Assembly (NCBI GenBank): GCA_017303655.1
Contig: JAFLCE010000002.1
Coordinates: 62,001-126,000, forward strand
DNA: 64,000 bases
Direction: 5' to 3'
DNA from: Anaerolineae bacterium
GTDB taxonomy: Bacteria > Chloroflexota > Anaerolineae > Anaerolineales > Villigracilaceae
The translations under genes and the position numbers were made by a program. This document shows positions 9,081 through 17,283 of the stretch, in pieces (positions within the stretch are counted from its first letter, which is position 1; the number at the start of each line of letters is the position of its first letter). Under the pieces are notes generated by a model. That model made no database searches and had not been told where the DNA came from. It worked only from the letters and a program-made list of their open reading frames with translations.

Positions 9081-9890
9081 TTAGTTACCAGTGGCGCGTT
9101 CGTCAATATCTTTGAGGGTTTTATGTTGAACACCTGCGTTTATTTTCGCGAGTTCGGGATTGTCGTGAACTAAGTCCAAGACTTCTTTCCAAGTGAAATC
9201 ATCACGCCCATCGAAGCGGGAATACACCTCTCGCATGAATTCGAGATCTTCAGGTGTGTCCACCGTCCAGCGGTAATCGCCAAAATCTGTGGTGTGATGC
9301 AGGAGCGCAATTCTAAACCCTCGTGGCGAAGTTCCTTCTGAAAGCTGACGGCTCATCATTGACAACTGCACTCCTTCATAAAAATACGGCATGGCATGTT
9401 CACGGTGTTGTGGTTCTTTGGCTTCTTTCCACGCTTTGACAAGGACTTTGAATGTACAGGCTTCGACGTCCAAGCCAATGGGATAGGTACGATTCCACGG
9501 CGGGGGGAGGCGGTTGCAAACGAAGTCATATTCATCTTCAAGCAGGGTGTTGACAACGTTATCGATCAACTCCGGGTCAATAACGGGGCAATCCGCTGTG
9601 ATGCGGACGACTACATCCGCTTTAGATTCTTTGGCAGCTTGATAATACCTGTCCAGCACATCGAACAGACTGCCGCGGGTGAGGGGAATGCCAGAGAAAT
9701 CGCAGTATTCAGCCACAGGGTCGTCTGAGGCGTCTGTCGTCGTGGCAAAGATGACTTCGTTGAGCGTCTTCGCTCGCGCCGTGCGGACGTAGACGCGGCT
9801 CAACATAGGCTGTCCACCAATATCGGCGAGAATCTTCCCCGGCAGGCGAGTGGAGGACATGCGTCCTTGAATAATGGCTACTACTTTCAT
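9081..9890 (-). CDS. SpsF-like cytidylyltransferase family protein
   Basis: A 269-residue nucleotidyltransferase of the acylneuraminate cytidylyltransferase/SpsF group. The nucleotide-binding loop QGRMSSTRLPGK occupies residues 8-19, and DVVVRITADCPVIDPELID near 92-110 is the metal-site region. Such enzymes activate acidic or unusual sugars as CMP derivatives for polysaccharide synthesis; SpsF itself acts in spore-coat glycan synthesis. The product cannot be fixed from sequence. It overlaps the upstream membrane protein gene by 4 bp (ATGA) and is 6 bp from the GT-A gene, a clear operon. Confidence 0.82.
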   Translation of the reverse strand: MKVVAIIQGRMSSTRLPGKILADIGGQPMLSRVYVRTARAKTLNEVIFATTTDASDDPVAEYCDFSGIPLTRGSLFDVLDRYYQAAKESKADVVVRITADCPVIDPELIDNVVNTLLEDEYDFVCNRLPPPWNRTYPIGLDVEACTFKVLVKAWKEAKEPQHREHAMPYFYEGVQLSMMSRQLSEGTSPRGFRIALLHHTTDFGDYRWTVDTPEDLEFMREVYSRFDGRDDFTWKEVLDLVHDNPELAKINAGVQHKTLKDIDERATGN

Positions 9891-11371
9891 ACCGTAGCTT
9901 TCCTTATTTGCCTCTCACGCAATGTCAGGATAATAACGGCAAGGGAAGTAAGCAATGTTAAAACAAGTCCCACTGTCAAAATGAATATATATTGCGGGTC
10001 TGAATAGTTGGCGATCGCCACCTCTGTAGATTTGACCTCAACCCGAAGGAGGTCATGAACTTCATTTGCTCTCCATAATTCGGTGTGCATAAAAATATCA
10101 TTGAACAAAAGAAAAAATGAAAAAACTGCCGTCCAGCGAACAACATCATTCTTGCGGGCGTTGAGAAATTGCTGAAAATAAACCGCAGCCATGATCATGA
10201 TCAGCGTCACAGGCAGACTGACCATACGAGCAGAGACTCGCTCGCTGGCAAAAAGTGGGAAGCGATACAGAGTATATCCATATAGTTCTCCCAGTGACAG
10301 CAGGAAGATCAAGGCGGTGGGCAGCAACAAAGGAGTAAATCGTTTTGCATCTTTTTGGTCTCGCAGCCACCAATAAACGCCGAAGAATATAATAAAGCTT
10401 GCCCCAACGATGCCGATAAAGTAATCGAACTCCCAATACCCTAATTTTTCGGATGTGATCTTGAGCACATAATTCACTGGACGCAATTCAATGAGTGCGG
10501 ATAAAAAATCACCCAGAGATGGATATCCAGATCGAAAGCTAAACTCACCTGAAGATGAAGTGAAGGTATTAATCTCAAGCAACGGCGGGAGCAGCCGGAC
10601 AGCACTGGAGAAGCCGGAGAAGACGATCGCGGCGAATATCCATTTTACATCTCGCCAACAAGCCAATGCCAGAAAAGCCAGGAATAGCATCATCCAGGTG
10701 AAATGATGCTGTGAACCGGCAAGGATCATGTACAAAGACATGAAAGCCATTCCAGCCACCCATCGATACGATCCGCCATGTTCAATAAAATGAAACACCA
10801 GAATAAAGAACCAGGGGAATAAAAAGTACCCCGTCCACGTAACATGCCCAACTATATAGTGTGCCTGGATGTATCCATTAAAATTGAACAGGGTAAACAA
10901 AAAAAAGTATACAATCAAAGAAAGGTTGAATTTCTTTCGCAAGTAAAGCAATCCTGCAGTGGCGATGGTGTAATGGAAGATCAGATCGAAAAAAATAAAC
11001 TTCTCTGCACTAAGTACCGATAACATCAGCATTTGTGGAGTAGTGACGACATCTGGCAGGACAAAAAAACGATCTGTGATGGAGTGTAAACATTTTTCAC
11101 AGTCAATATGCAATGGAAGTGTCTGACTTAAGATAGCTTCTTGAATGACCGCGTAACGAGGTAAATTAATCTCCCCCCAGTCATGAAAGTCTAGTGGTGT
11201 TCTAAACCAATTGAAAAGTTGACCCCAAATAAAAATCCCTACTAGATAGACAGTGACAATAGAGATCCAACCTACAGCGGGGAAATTTTTCTCTTCTGTA
11301 TAATCAAAAAACATATTAAATATTCTAGGGAAATATTTCTTAGGGGCAAGTTGTTCCATAGTAGTAGTCAT
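9887..11371 (-). CDS. polytopic membrane protein, GT-C-like
   Basis: A 494-residue protein with about 11 hydrophobic helices and a large extracytoplasmic loop after the first helix (residues about 55-110, containing DCEKCLHS). The layout, with an acidic first loop (TPLDFHDWGE), resembles GT-C lipid-linked sugar transferases, but no diagnostic motif is certain. It is translationally coupled on both sides by 4-bp ATGA overlaps, to the DUF4910 gene upstream and to the cytidylyltransferase downstream, so it probably works on the same glycan. Confidence 0.62.
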   Translation of the reverse strand: MTTTMEQLAPKKYFPRIFNMFFDYTEEKNFPAVGWISIVTVYLVGIFIWGQLFNWFRTPLDFHDWGEINLPRYAVIQEAILSQTLPLHIDCEKCLHSITDRFFVLPDVVTTPQMLMLSVLSAEKFIFFDLIFHYTIATAGLLYLRKKFNLSLIVYFFLFTLFNFNGYIQAHYIVGHVTWTGYFLFPWFFILVFHFIEHGGSYRWVAGMAFMSLYMILAGSQHHFTWMMLFLAFLALACWRDVKWIFAAIVFSGFSSAVRLLPPLLEINTFTSSSGEFSFRSGYPSLGDFLSALIELRPVNYVLKITSEKLGYWEFDYFIGIVGASFIIFFGVYWWLRDQKDAKRFTPLLLPTALIFLLSLGELYGYTLYRFPLFASERVSARMVSLPVTLIMIMAAVYFQQFLNARKNDVVRWTAVFSFFLLFNDIFMHTELWRANEVHDLLRVEVKSTEVAIANYSDPQYIFILTVGLVLTLLTSLAVIILTLRERQIRKATV

Positions 11372-12690
11372 TCGTCACCTTCGAACGGAATCGGCAAAGG
11401 ATTCACAAATCCTTTTGCTCGGAATTTCTCAACATAATCGCGGACTGTCCAATAATCCAAACCAACTTGTTCGGCGATGTCAAAAACTGTGTGCTGACCC
11501 TCGAAGCGCATCATGATCTTCTCGATGGCGCGGTTGAGCGCCCAATTGTCGCGCCAATCCACCCAGAGACCGTAACCACTGAGGAAGACCGGTCCGCGGA
11601 AGGTACGCTTCGGCGTGTAATTGCTGGCGTAGATGCGGATGATGTCCTCGGCAGTCTGTGCTGCACCAAGGAGCATATCTTCGTGCATGATGTCGAGATT
11701 GTCGTCGGTGGTGTGATACTCATCGTAAGGGAAGCGGTTGATAGAGATACACGGTACGTTGACGCCTGGTCCATTGATGACGCGTTCGTCGTTGGCAGGC
11801 GCGGCGGCGAAGTCACGCTCGTCGTGATTTATATCGCGTAAAACATGATGCGTGATGCGGTCGAGCAGGTGATTATGTTGACGGGTGTGATGCCATGCAA
11901 TCTTGTTCTGATTTCCCGTCATCTCCATAAAAATGCCGCCGCGCAGATTTGGAATCAGACTCTCATTGTGAGCCAGCCATGCAATCGTGCCAATGGTCTC
12001 GGGTCCAAACCAAAAGCGGACACTCATCGAGCCGGGCGGAAGCGGATTCTCCGCGAGGCGTCGCGCCAACTCAATAGTGCTAACCACGCCCGCGCCATCG
12101 TCATTGGCTTGCATAGGATGACAGGTATGCGCCTGCACAAGGAACTCGCCCGCTTCGGGGTTGGGTCCACCATCAGGGTGGACGACCGCCGTCGCAACTT
12201 TGAATCCCTGTGCCGGGTCGGTGATGAATTCGGATTTAATAACCGCGCGATATTTCTTGTCACGTGGGAGTTTATCAAAAGTGTTTTTCGGCAAACAGAA
12301 TCCCCAATCGCGTTCGTAATACTTGAAGACCCACGGAATCGTGTGCGGACGTTTCTCGTTGAAATACAAATGCGGCTGGATTTCTTCAAAGGTCAGAAGT
12401 TTATCAACAGGCAAAGAGTACGAAACAATGTGAAGTGGATTGTCTTTGAAGTCCACGATCCGTTCACCACTTTCGATCTCCAAATAAGCTTCGTGGACAA
12501 CATAGCGTTCTGGAACTTTCCACGTCCAAACTTGTGTCAGAGGTGCGTAGGTTTCGATGGTGTAATTTGAGGAATCAGGCATATACGAACCGACGATCTC
12601 CAATGTCTTGTCGTGGTCATCGGAGACGAGGGTACGGTGTAGAGGGAAGAATTCCGCGAGGATGGATTTTAGGGAGGTGTAGGGTTTCAT
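11368..12690 (-). CDS. DUF4910 aminopeptidase-like protein with C-terminal winged helix
   Basis: A 440-residue cytoplasmic protein. It matches the DUF4910/DUF2172 arrangement: an M28-peptidase-like zinc core with an inserted beta domain (about 60-150) and a C-terminal winged-helix segment (about 385-430, HTVFDIAEQVGLDYWTVRDYV). The likely metal ligands are all present: H188 (AHTCHP), D197/D198 (ANDDGAG), E231 (GPETIG), E256 (FMEMTG) and H326 (DEYHTTDDN). The family recurs in glycan clusters, so its real substrate may be an amide on a sugar rather than a peptide. I chose the ATG at 12690; the GTG at 12726 lies inside an intergenic repeat. It overlaps the downstream gene by 4 bp. Confidence 0.8.
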   Translation of the reverse strand: MKPYTSLKSILAEFFPLHRTLVSDDHDKTLEIVGSYMPDSSNYTIETYAPLTQVWTWKVPERYVVHEAYLEIESGERIVDFKDNPLHIVSYSLPVDKLLTFEEIQPHLYFNEKRPHTIPWVFKYYERDWGFCLPKNTFDKLPRDKKYRAVIKSEFITDPAQGFKVATAVVHPDGGPNPEAGEFLVQAHTCHPMQANDDGAGVVSTIELARRLAENPLPPGSMSVRFWFGPETIGTIAWLAHNESLIPNLRGGIFMEMTGNQNKIAWHHTRQHNHLLDRITHHVLRDINHDERDFAAAPANDERVINGPGVNVPCISINRFPYDEYHTTDDNLDIMHEDMLLGAAQTAEDIIRIYASNYTPKRTFRGPVFLSGYGLWVDWRDNWALNRAIEKIMMRFEGQHTVFDIAEQVGLDYWTVRDYVEKFRAKGFVNPLPIPFEGDE

Positions 12691-12713
12691 AAAAGAACTC
12701 AAGAACTCTTTTT

Positions 12714-12782
12714 TACCGCCAAGCACGCGAAGATCGCAAAGAAAAAAGATCTTCTTAGCGTCCTTGGCGCTCTTCGCGGTTA
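12714..12782. repeat. imperfect palindromic intergenic repeat (CGCGAAG/CCAAG type)
   Basis: About 69 bp between the AAC(3)-fold and DUF4910 genes forms an imperfect inverted repeat: ACCGCCAAGCACGCGAAGA on the left mirrors TCTTCGCGGT on the right, with internal AAGATC/GATCTT near the centre. This style (reiterated CGC-AAG words) resembles palindromic intergenic repeats known from many unrelated bacterial genomes. It contains the spurious upstream GTG of the DUF4910 frame. Confidence 0.75.
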
Positions 12783-12788
12783 ATACTC

Positions 12789-13550
12789 TTAATACTTCGG
12801 CTCTTCAATATAATGCAACTTCTCAGGGTGCTCGCGCACAATCACCGACATATTATCGTAAAACTCATTCGCCGTGGAGTGATGCACCTTCGCCGCGCCA
12901 ACCTGCACTTCGCGGATCACGCCTGCTTCAAGCAATTCGTTCATACCTGGCACAATGTAGGTCTTCACACGCTCATTGTTGCGCACGAACATCGAATGCA
13001 TCTTGATCTTCGGCACACGGTCATAGCCGAGATAAATTCCAGCAAATTCCTTCACGCGACGATAATCGCAACCAACATTGTATTCAATATAATGATGCAT
13101 CGAGAAGGTGCTGTTAAAATCCAAACCGATACTTACGATAGTTCCATTAATTTTATGAAACAATGCAAATGCCGAATTCGGTCCATAAGCTTCCACATCG
13201 TCGGCTTTCGAGAATTCTTCGGCACGTGCGCCGGTCACAGAAAAACTATAAATCGGGTGTGGTGTACGTAACGCATTCGGGCGCAAACGCGCGATCTCGG
13301 TGATCGCACCCATCTTCGACGGCGTTTCCTTCACATCGAAATAGTGCGTCTCCGTCCACGACTGAAAATTGAAAGCGGGGAACATCACCGTGCCGTCTTT
13401 GCCCGCCAACTCAATAAACGCATCAATAACAGCATCCGCGCCGCCTTCCACGCCACCCAAAGATTTATACGACGTATGCACGATGACCGTGTCGCCGTTC
13501 TTGATTCCGATTTGACCAAAGCCATCAATGAGTTGTTTTTTAGTCAGCAT
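12789..13550 (-). CDS. AAC(3)-fold N-acetyltransferase, glycan type
   Basis: A 253-residue member of the aminoglycoside 3-N-acetyltransferase family. Signatures are visible at the N-terminus (VIVHTSYKSLGGVEGGADAV, then GTVMFPAFNF) and in the middle (RTPHPIYSFSVTG). Chromosomal homologues inside glycan clusters are thought to acetylate an amino sugar with acetyl-CoA, and that is the likely role here, not antibiotic resistance. The ATG at 13550 has a GGAG site 7-8 nt upstream; a TTG at 13562 is the alternative. It overlaps the upstream GT4 gene by 11 bp. Confidence 0.8.
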   Translation of the reverse strand: MLTKKQLIDGFGQIGIKNGDTVIVHTSYKSLGGVEGGADAVIDAFIELAGKDGTVMFPAFNFQSWTETHYFDVKETPSKMGAITEIARLRPNALRTPHPIYSFSVTGARAEEFSKADDVEAYGPNSAFALFHKINGTIVSIGLDFNSTFSMHHYIEYNVGCDYRRVKEFAGIYLGYDRVPKIKMHSMFVRNNERVKTYIVPGMNELLEAGVIREVQVGAAKVHHSTANEFYDNMSVIVREHPEKLHYIEEPKY

Positions 13551-14637
13551 TTTTTTCTCCAAGACCTCGATAGACTTCCATCAACGCCGCGGCATTCTTT
13601 TTCCAATCCACACGCTTCTCTGCCTCGCTTCGGCTTGTTCTGCCGATCTCAGGCAGATTCTCACGCTGATTCATCGCCGCGAGAATCTTCTCCGCCAGGT
13701 GATCCGCATCCCCATCTCGGAACAGCCAGCCGTTCTTATTTTCAAATACCCATTCTTTATTAGCAGGGATATCCGACACGAGACAAGGCAACCCACACGC
13801 TAACGCTTCCATCAACGACACAGACGAACCGTCCACATGCGAAGGCGAAATGTACAAGTCCGCCATATGATACCAGCGCGGAAGCTCAGTCTGTGAGATC
13901 TGCCCGCCAAAGGTGACATATTCTTCCACGCCACCGCTCTGTAAAATCTTGCGGATATTCGCCCCCTGTGACCCGCCATTCAAAAGAATCAAGCGGACAT
14001 CATCTCGCTGACGTGCCACTTTCACAAATGCGCGTGCCAACACATCTACACCGTAGCGAGTCTCCCATGAACGATTGCATAATAAAACAAAGCCGTCGTT
14101 CTCTCTTCTTTCTTCTTTCTTCGAAAAATGCTCCAAGTCCACACCCCAGGGAAAGACAATAGTCTTTTCAGAGTTCATTCCGTAGGCAACAGCTTTATCT
14201 TTTGTCACATTCGCATCGCTGGTGAAAAAGGTCGAGCGTTTGAGCGTGTACTTCGTGGCGAATTCCCACATCCAACCTTTGTGGACGTCATCCATCAAGT
14301 CGAAGCCCCAAGACATGGTGAGGACTGGTCTCGCGCCAGCGAGGACGGCGATAAAGGCACAGGTTTGGATCGGACCCGCATGGACGAGATCAGGCTTGAG
14401 GTCCCGTAAGAGGCGTTTGAAGTCCATCACCAAAGATGGAAGTTTGCTCCATGTAAATGGTTCACGTCCGCCCTTCCAGATCACTTGATTTACATTTTCA
14501 GGCACCGAGCGGCTTTCTACCTGTCTGCGATTGCCTTCGAGTTGAACAAAGTGAACATCGTGCCCGCCATCGGAGATGGCTTTGAGAAAACGATAATCGT
14601 GGGTGGAGTAGCCGAGGGAAAAATAAATAAGTTTCAT
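13540..14637 (-). CDS. GT4-family glycosyltransferase
   Basis: A 365-residue GT-B transferase. The N-terminal half starts LIYFSLGYSTHDYRFL and contains DLVHAGPIQT; the C-terminal half has the donor-binding pattern SPSHVDGSSVSLMEALACGLP, which includes an E-x7-E-like acidic helix, and then LVSDIPANKEWV. The start is the ATG at 14637 (a GTG lies 2 codons upstream). It overlaps the acetyltransferase gene, so transfer and acetylation are probably steps on the same oligosaccharide. Confidence 0.87.
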   Translation of the reverse strand: MKLIYFSLGYSTHDYRFLKAISDGGHDVHFVQLEGNRRQVESRSVPENVNQVIWKGGREPFTWSKLPSLVMDFKRLLRDLKPDLVHAGPIQTCAFIAVLAGARPVLTMSWGFDLMDDVHKGWMWEFATKYTLKRSTFFTSDANVTKDKAVAYGMNSEKTIVFPWGVDLEHFSKKEERRENDGFVLLCNRSWETRYGVDVLARAFVKVARQRDDVRLILLNGGSQGANIRKILQSGGVEEYVTFGGQISQTELPRWYHMADLYISPSHVDGSSVSLMEALACGLPCLVSDIPANKEWVFENKNGWLFRDGDADHLAEKILAAMNQRENLPEIGRTSRSEAEKRVDWKKNAAALMEVYRGLGEKNAD

Positions 14638-14647
14638 AATCACAATT

Positions 14648-14745
14648 CGTCATTGCGAGGGCGATGGTTTTCGCCCGAAGCAATCTCAAGGTCATGTCAT
14701 GAGATTGCTTCGTCGCAAAGAGCAAGAACGCTCCTCGCAATGACG
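14648..14745. repeat. nested inverted repeat, GTCATTGCGAGG type
   Basis: A 98-bp MITE-like palindrome. The outer arms are CGTCATTGCGAGG (14648-14660) and its exact complement (14733-14745). Nested inside are CGAAGCAATCTCA (14676-14688) and its complement (14700-14712). It fills the gap between the NeuB-family gene and the GT4 gene. Closely similar 'attgcgagg...gaagcaatctc' elements are widespread in bacterial genomes. It codes for nothing visible. Confidence 0.88.
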
Positions 14746-14752
14746 GAAAATA

Positions 14753-15820
14753 TTACGCGCCCAAATCCGTCCAACGCAGATCTTTGCCTTTCGGCATATC
14801 TGCCAGCGCCTTCGTGCCGATGACATTATCCAACTCATGCGGCTTGACAGCACCTATGGTGGCGGGACGTAGGACATCTATCATGTCGCGGGTGAAGGTT
14901 TCGCCAGCTTTAATATCACGCGCCGCACGCAGGCAACGGCGTTGAACGACTTTTGTATCCTGTTCATTGTCAGCAATAAATTTATCAGAACTGCCAAACG
15001 AGCGCTCAAGCAGACGAGTCTCTTCGACCATCTTTGCCCAGTTGGCAGGATTCATAGCGAACTTGTGGTCGGGACCTTCACGGTCGTTGCTATCGGTGAA
15101 GTGACGCTCGATCATGCGTGCGCCCATTGTGATTGCACCAAGAACGGGAGCGACCGAATGCGTATGGTCAGATAAGCCAAGGATGACATCCGGGAACATG
15201 GCAGCGAAAGTTTTGAGAACGTTCAGATGCAAGTGGTCGTAGTTATTAGGGCTGGCGGTGTAATTAGTATTGCACTGCATAATGCACAACTGCTTATTGA
15301 CTGTGAGAATCGCATGGACAGCCCGCTGCACATCGGCGATGTCTGCTGCGCCGCAAGCGATAATCATGGGCTTACCTTTGGATGCCATGTGGACGAGGGC
15401 TTCGATCCAATCAATTTCGCCGGAGCCCGCTTTGAAGGCAGGGATGTACGGATTGACATGTTCGATAGAGTCGTAATCATATGGTGAGGTAAAGAAGTCG
15501 ATACCGACCTTGTCACATTCCTCTTTGAGGATGGGTGTCCAACTCTGAGAAACGGAAGCAGCGGCATAGACTTCGGTGACAGTCTTTTTCCAGGTTGCCT
15601 GGTGGCTGACCTTGGAATTCATGTGAGTAAAGCCATATTCCGAGACAATCTTGGGCGCTTGAAAATGCTGGAACTTCGCTGCATCTGCGCCTGCTTCTTT
15701 AGCGAGACGAATGAGGAGTTTGGCGCGTTCCAAGTCGCCGTCATGATTCGCGGCAATATCAGCGATGAAGTAGGTCGGGTGGTTCAAGCCGATGGTGTGA
15801 TTGTTAATTTTGAATTCCAT
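14753..15820 (-). CDS. N-acetylneuraminate/legionaminate/pseudaminate synthase family protein
   Basis: A 355-residue NeuB-family enzyme expected to condense phosphoenolpyruvate with an N-acetylated hexose to give a nine-carbon nonulosonic acid. The TIM barrel (about 1-285) shows FIADIAANHDGDLERA, FFTSPYDYDSIE, KAGSGEIDW, GLSDHT and MIERHFT; a C-terminal SAF domain (about 293-352) closes the active site. Which sugar it uses cannot be read from the sequence. Matching upstream and downstream enzymes (PseB, LegB, CMP-sugar synthetase) lie elsewhere in the window. The IR element 14648-14745 separates it from the next gene. Confidence 0.9.
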   Translation of the reverse strand: MEFKINNHTIGLNHPTYFIADIAANHDGDLERAKLLIRLAKEAGADAAKFQHFQAPKIVSEYGFTHMNSKVSHQATWKKTVTEVYAAASVSQSWTPILKEECDKVGIDFFTSPYDYDSIEHVNPYIPAFKAGSGEIDWIEALVHMASKGKPMIIACGAADIADVQRAVHAILTVNKQLCIMQCNTNYTASPNNYDHLHLNVLKTFAAMFPDVILGLSDHTHSVAPVLGAITMGARMIERHFTDSNDREGPDHKFAMNPANWAKMVEETRLLERSFGSSDKFIADNEQDTKVVQRRCLRAARDIKAGETFTRDMIDVLRPATIGAVKPHELDNVIGTKALADMPKGKDLRWTDLGA

Positions 15821-15871
15821 GGGTTCCTCTGGTGAAAAGTTATAAAAAAACGATTTAATATTAATGTGGTG

Positions 15872-16744
15872 TTATCCTGAAGGCACATCACATCGTTCCA
15901 CATAGCACTTTGGCTCTTCGTCAAGAGTATAAATTAATATATCATCTTCAACGTTTTGATTTAAAACATTTTCATCGTTGAATTGCAATTTATATAATTT
16001 CAACTGTTTCAATTCTTCGTCAAACAAGAGGCTAAAGTTCCCACCTGTATCTGTGTAATAAAAAGGCAATTGTCTACAACCCACAAAGGACAGGTCACAT
16101 TTATACAGAATATATTTATACTCCAGTTCAGAGGAAGAACCATAAGGAGGGTATACACCCAAGTAATATATAAAATCTCCAAACTGCTTATTTGTTAGTA
16201 TTTCGTGTGGTTGCCCACCATCTACAAACAATAGGTTGTCATTACGAAAAAAATAAATTTCTTTTTCTTCTTCGTTTTTTCTTAAGGATACCGGCTCGAT
16301 AGAGTTATATACGTCATAAAATATTTTTTGGCAACTCAGGTTATCAATATCACATTTATAAAGAGTATAAATAGTGCGGGTTGAAATATCATCAAGAGCC
16401 CCTTTTATTGAAATATGATAGTAATAACTTTCTAGTTTAGTTGTGTTTAGAATTTTTTCGGGCATATTTATAGAAATGAATGAAAAGAAACAACAAAATG
16501 GGATTAAAAGTAAAGAAAATAGTATTCGGAATATTCTTGAAAAACTAGAAACGGCTAATACAGGGAAAGACACAATAATTATGATCGTTAATACCGTTGT
16601 GTAAATACGTCTTACCTCTATATATACTGGTAAAGGAATAATATCCTTGCAACTTATAAATAGAGTATAGCCAACTAAAAATGTAGTAACGAAAACAAGT
16701 ATAAAACTGCTTATATTTTTGATTAGCCTAATTACTTTGCTCAT
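15872..16744 (-). CDS. AT-rich membrane-anchored protein, unknown
   Basis: A 290-residue protein with four hydrophobic helices in the first 100 residues, then an approximately 190-residue domain rich in Tyr, Asp and Cys with repeated ITLYKCDIxxxxC-like elements (YTLYKCDIDNLSC, YILYKCDLSFVGC). These spaced repeats suggest beta-propeller-like strands. No family is recognised. Its base composition is much more AT-rich than the flanking genes, which points to recent acquisition. It lies alone between the NeuB gene and the DUF4260 remnant. Confidence 0.62.
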   Translation of the reverse strand: MSKVIRLIKNISSFILVFVTTFLVGYTLFISCKDIIPLPVYIEVRRIYTTVLTIIIIVSFPVLAVSSFSRIFRILFSLLLIPFCCFFSFISINMPEKILNTTKLESYYYHISIKGALDDISTRTIYTLYKCDIDNLSCQKIFYDVYNSIEPVSLRKNEEEKEIYFFRNDNLLFVDGGQPHEILTNKQFGDFIYYLGVYPPYGSSSELEYKYILYKCDLSFVGCRQLPFYYTDTGGNFSLLFDEELKQLKLYKLQFNDENVLNQNVEDDILIYTLDEEPKCYVERCDVPSG

Positions 16745-16754
16745 ATTTTTACTT

Positions 16755-16845
16755 TACCTTCCAATCCTACTCAAATGCGTACTCTGGAAAGAATCTTCGA
16801 GCTTAAACCGTAGTGGGGCAAAACTACGAAGGAGTGGGATGATTA
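16755..16845 (-). pseudogene. decayed duplicate of the DUF4260 gene 3' end
   Basis: Just downstream of the intact DUF4260 gene, the stretch about 16755-16845 repeats its 3' end with substitutions and frame damage. On the minus strand one frame reads EDSFQSTHLSRIG, matching EDAFQNTHLGRIG of the intact copy, but the reading frame is broken upstream of it. It is not expected to be expressed as protein. Confidence 0.75.
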
Positions 16846-16922
16846 TAGAAATCGGTTTGGAAGTTCATTAACCCCAAAAGGGGGGCATTGGTTTAGCGCA
16901 ACCATGCCATCCCTTCGGGATT

Positions 16923-17273
16923 TCATCTCCCGATCCTACCCAAATGCGTATTTTGGAATGCATCTTCGTGCTTTAAGCCGTACCCCATGATACGGTCGAA
17001 GCTGGAGTGGGAGAAGAAGAGGATGCCTGCGAAGGTCAGCCAGGGGATGGTCAGTAGGGAACCTAAAACATACAGCGTAATCCCAAGCCCTTTGTGGTGA
17101 ATCAGGTTATAGGTCCAGGCGCCGAGGCGGGGATTTATCAAATAGCCGAGCATGCTCAGATCGGGGGTAAAGAATAGCAGGGCGAAGAGTCCCCAGGAGG
17201 CGTCTAATCCCGAAAAAAGATAAAGGGAAAAGACAAACATCAGCAATTCTTCGAGGCGAAGAAGGGATTTCAT
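16923..17273 (-). CDS. DUF4260 family membrane protein
   Basis: A 116-residue protein with four hydrophobic helices and the family hallmarks PDLSMLGY, YNLIHHKGLG and HSSFDRIMGYGLKH followed by a hydrophilic tail. Length is normal for the family. Function is not known. It has no metabolic link to the surrounding glycan genes, which together with the DnaA-box array upstream suggests this is a junction between separate segments. Confidence 0.85.
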   Translation of the reverse strand: MKSLLRLEELLMFVFSLYLFSGLDASWGLFALLFFTPDLSMLGYLINPRLGAWTYNLIHHKGLGITLYVLGSLLTIPWLTFAGILFFSHSSFDRIMGYGLKHEDAFQNTHLGRIGR

Positions 17274-17283
17274 GTGGGCTCCT

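Noticed and set aside
11511..12389. Long reading frames opposite the DUF4910 gene and other overlapping frames
   Set aside because: They are shadows of the true gene, with basic, low-complexity composition and no start sites or domains.
12690..12726. GTG start 12 codons upstream for the DUF4910 gene
   Set aside because: It lies inside the palindromic repeat at 12714-12782 and lacks a ribosome site; the ATG at 12690 fits better.
12789..13550. AAC(3) as an antibiotic resistance gene
   Set aside because: Position in a glycan operon and divergence from resistance enzymes point to sugar acetylation.
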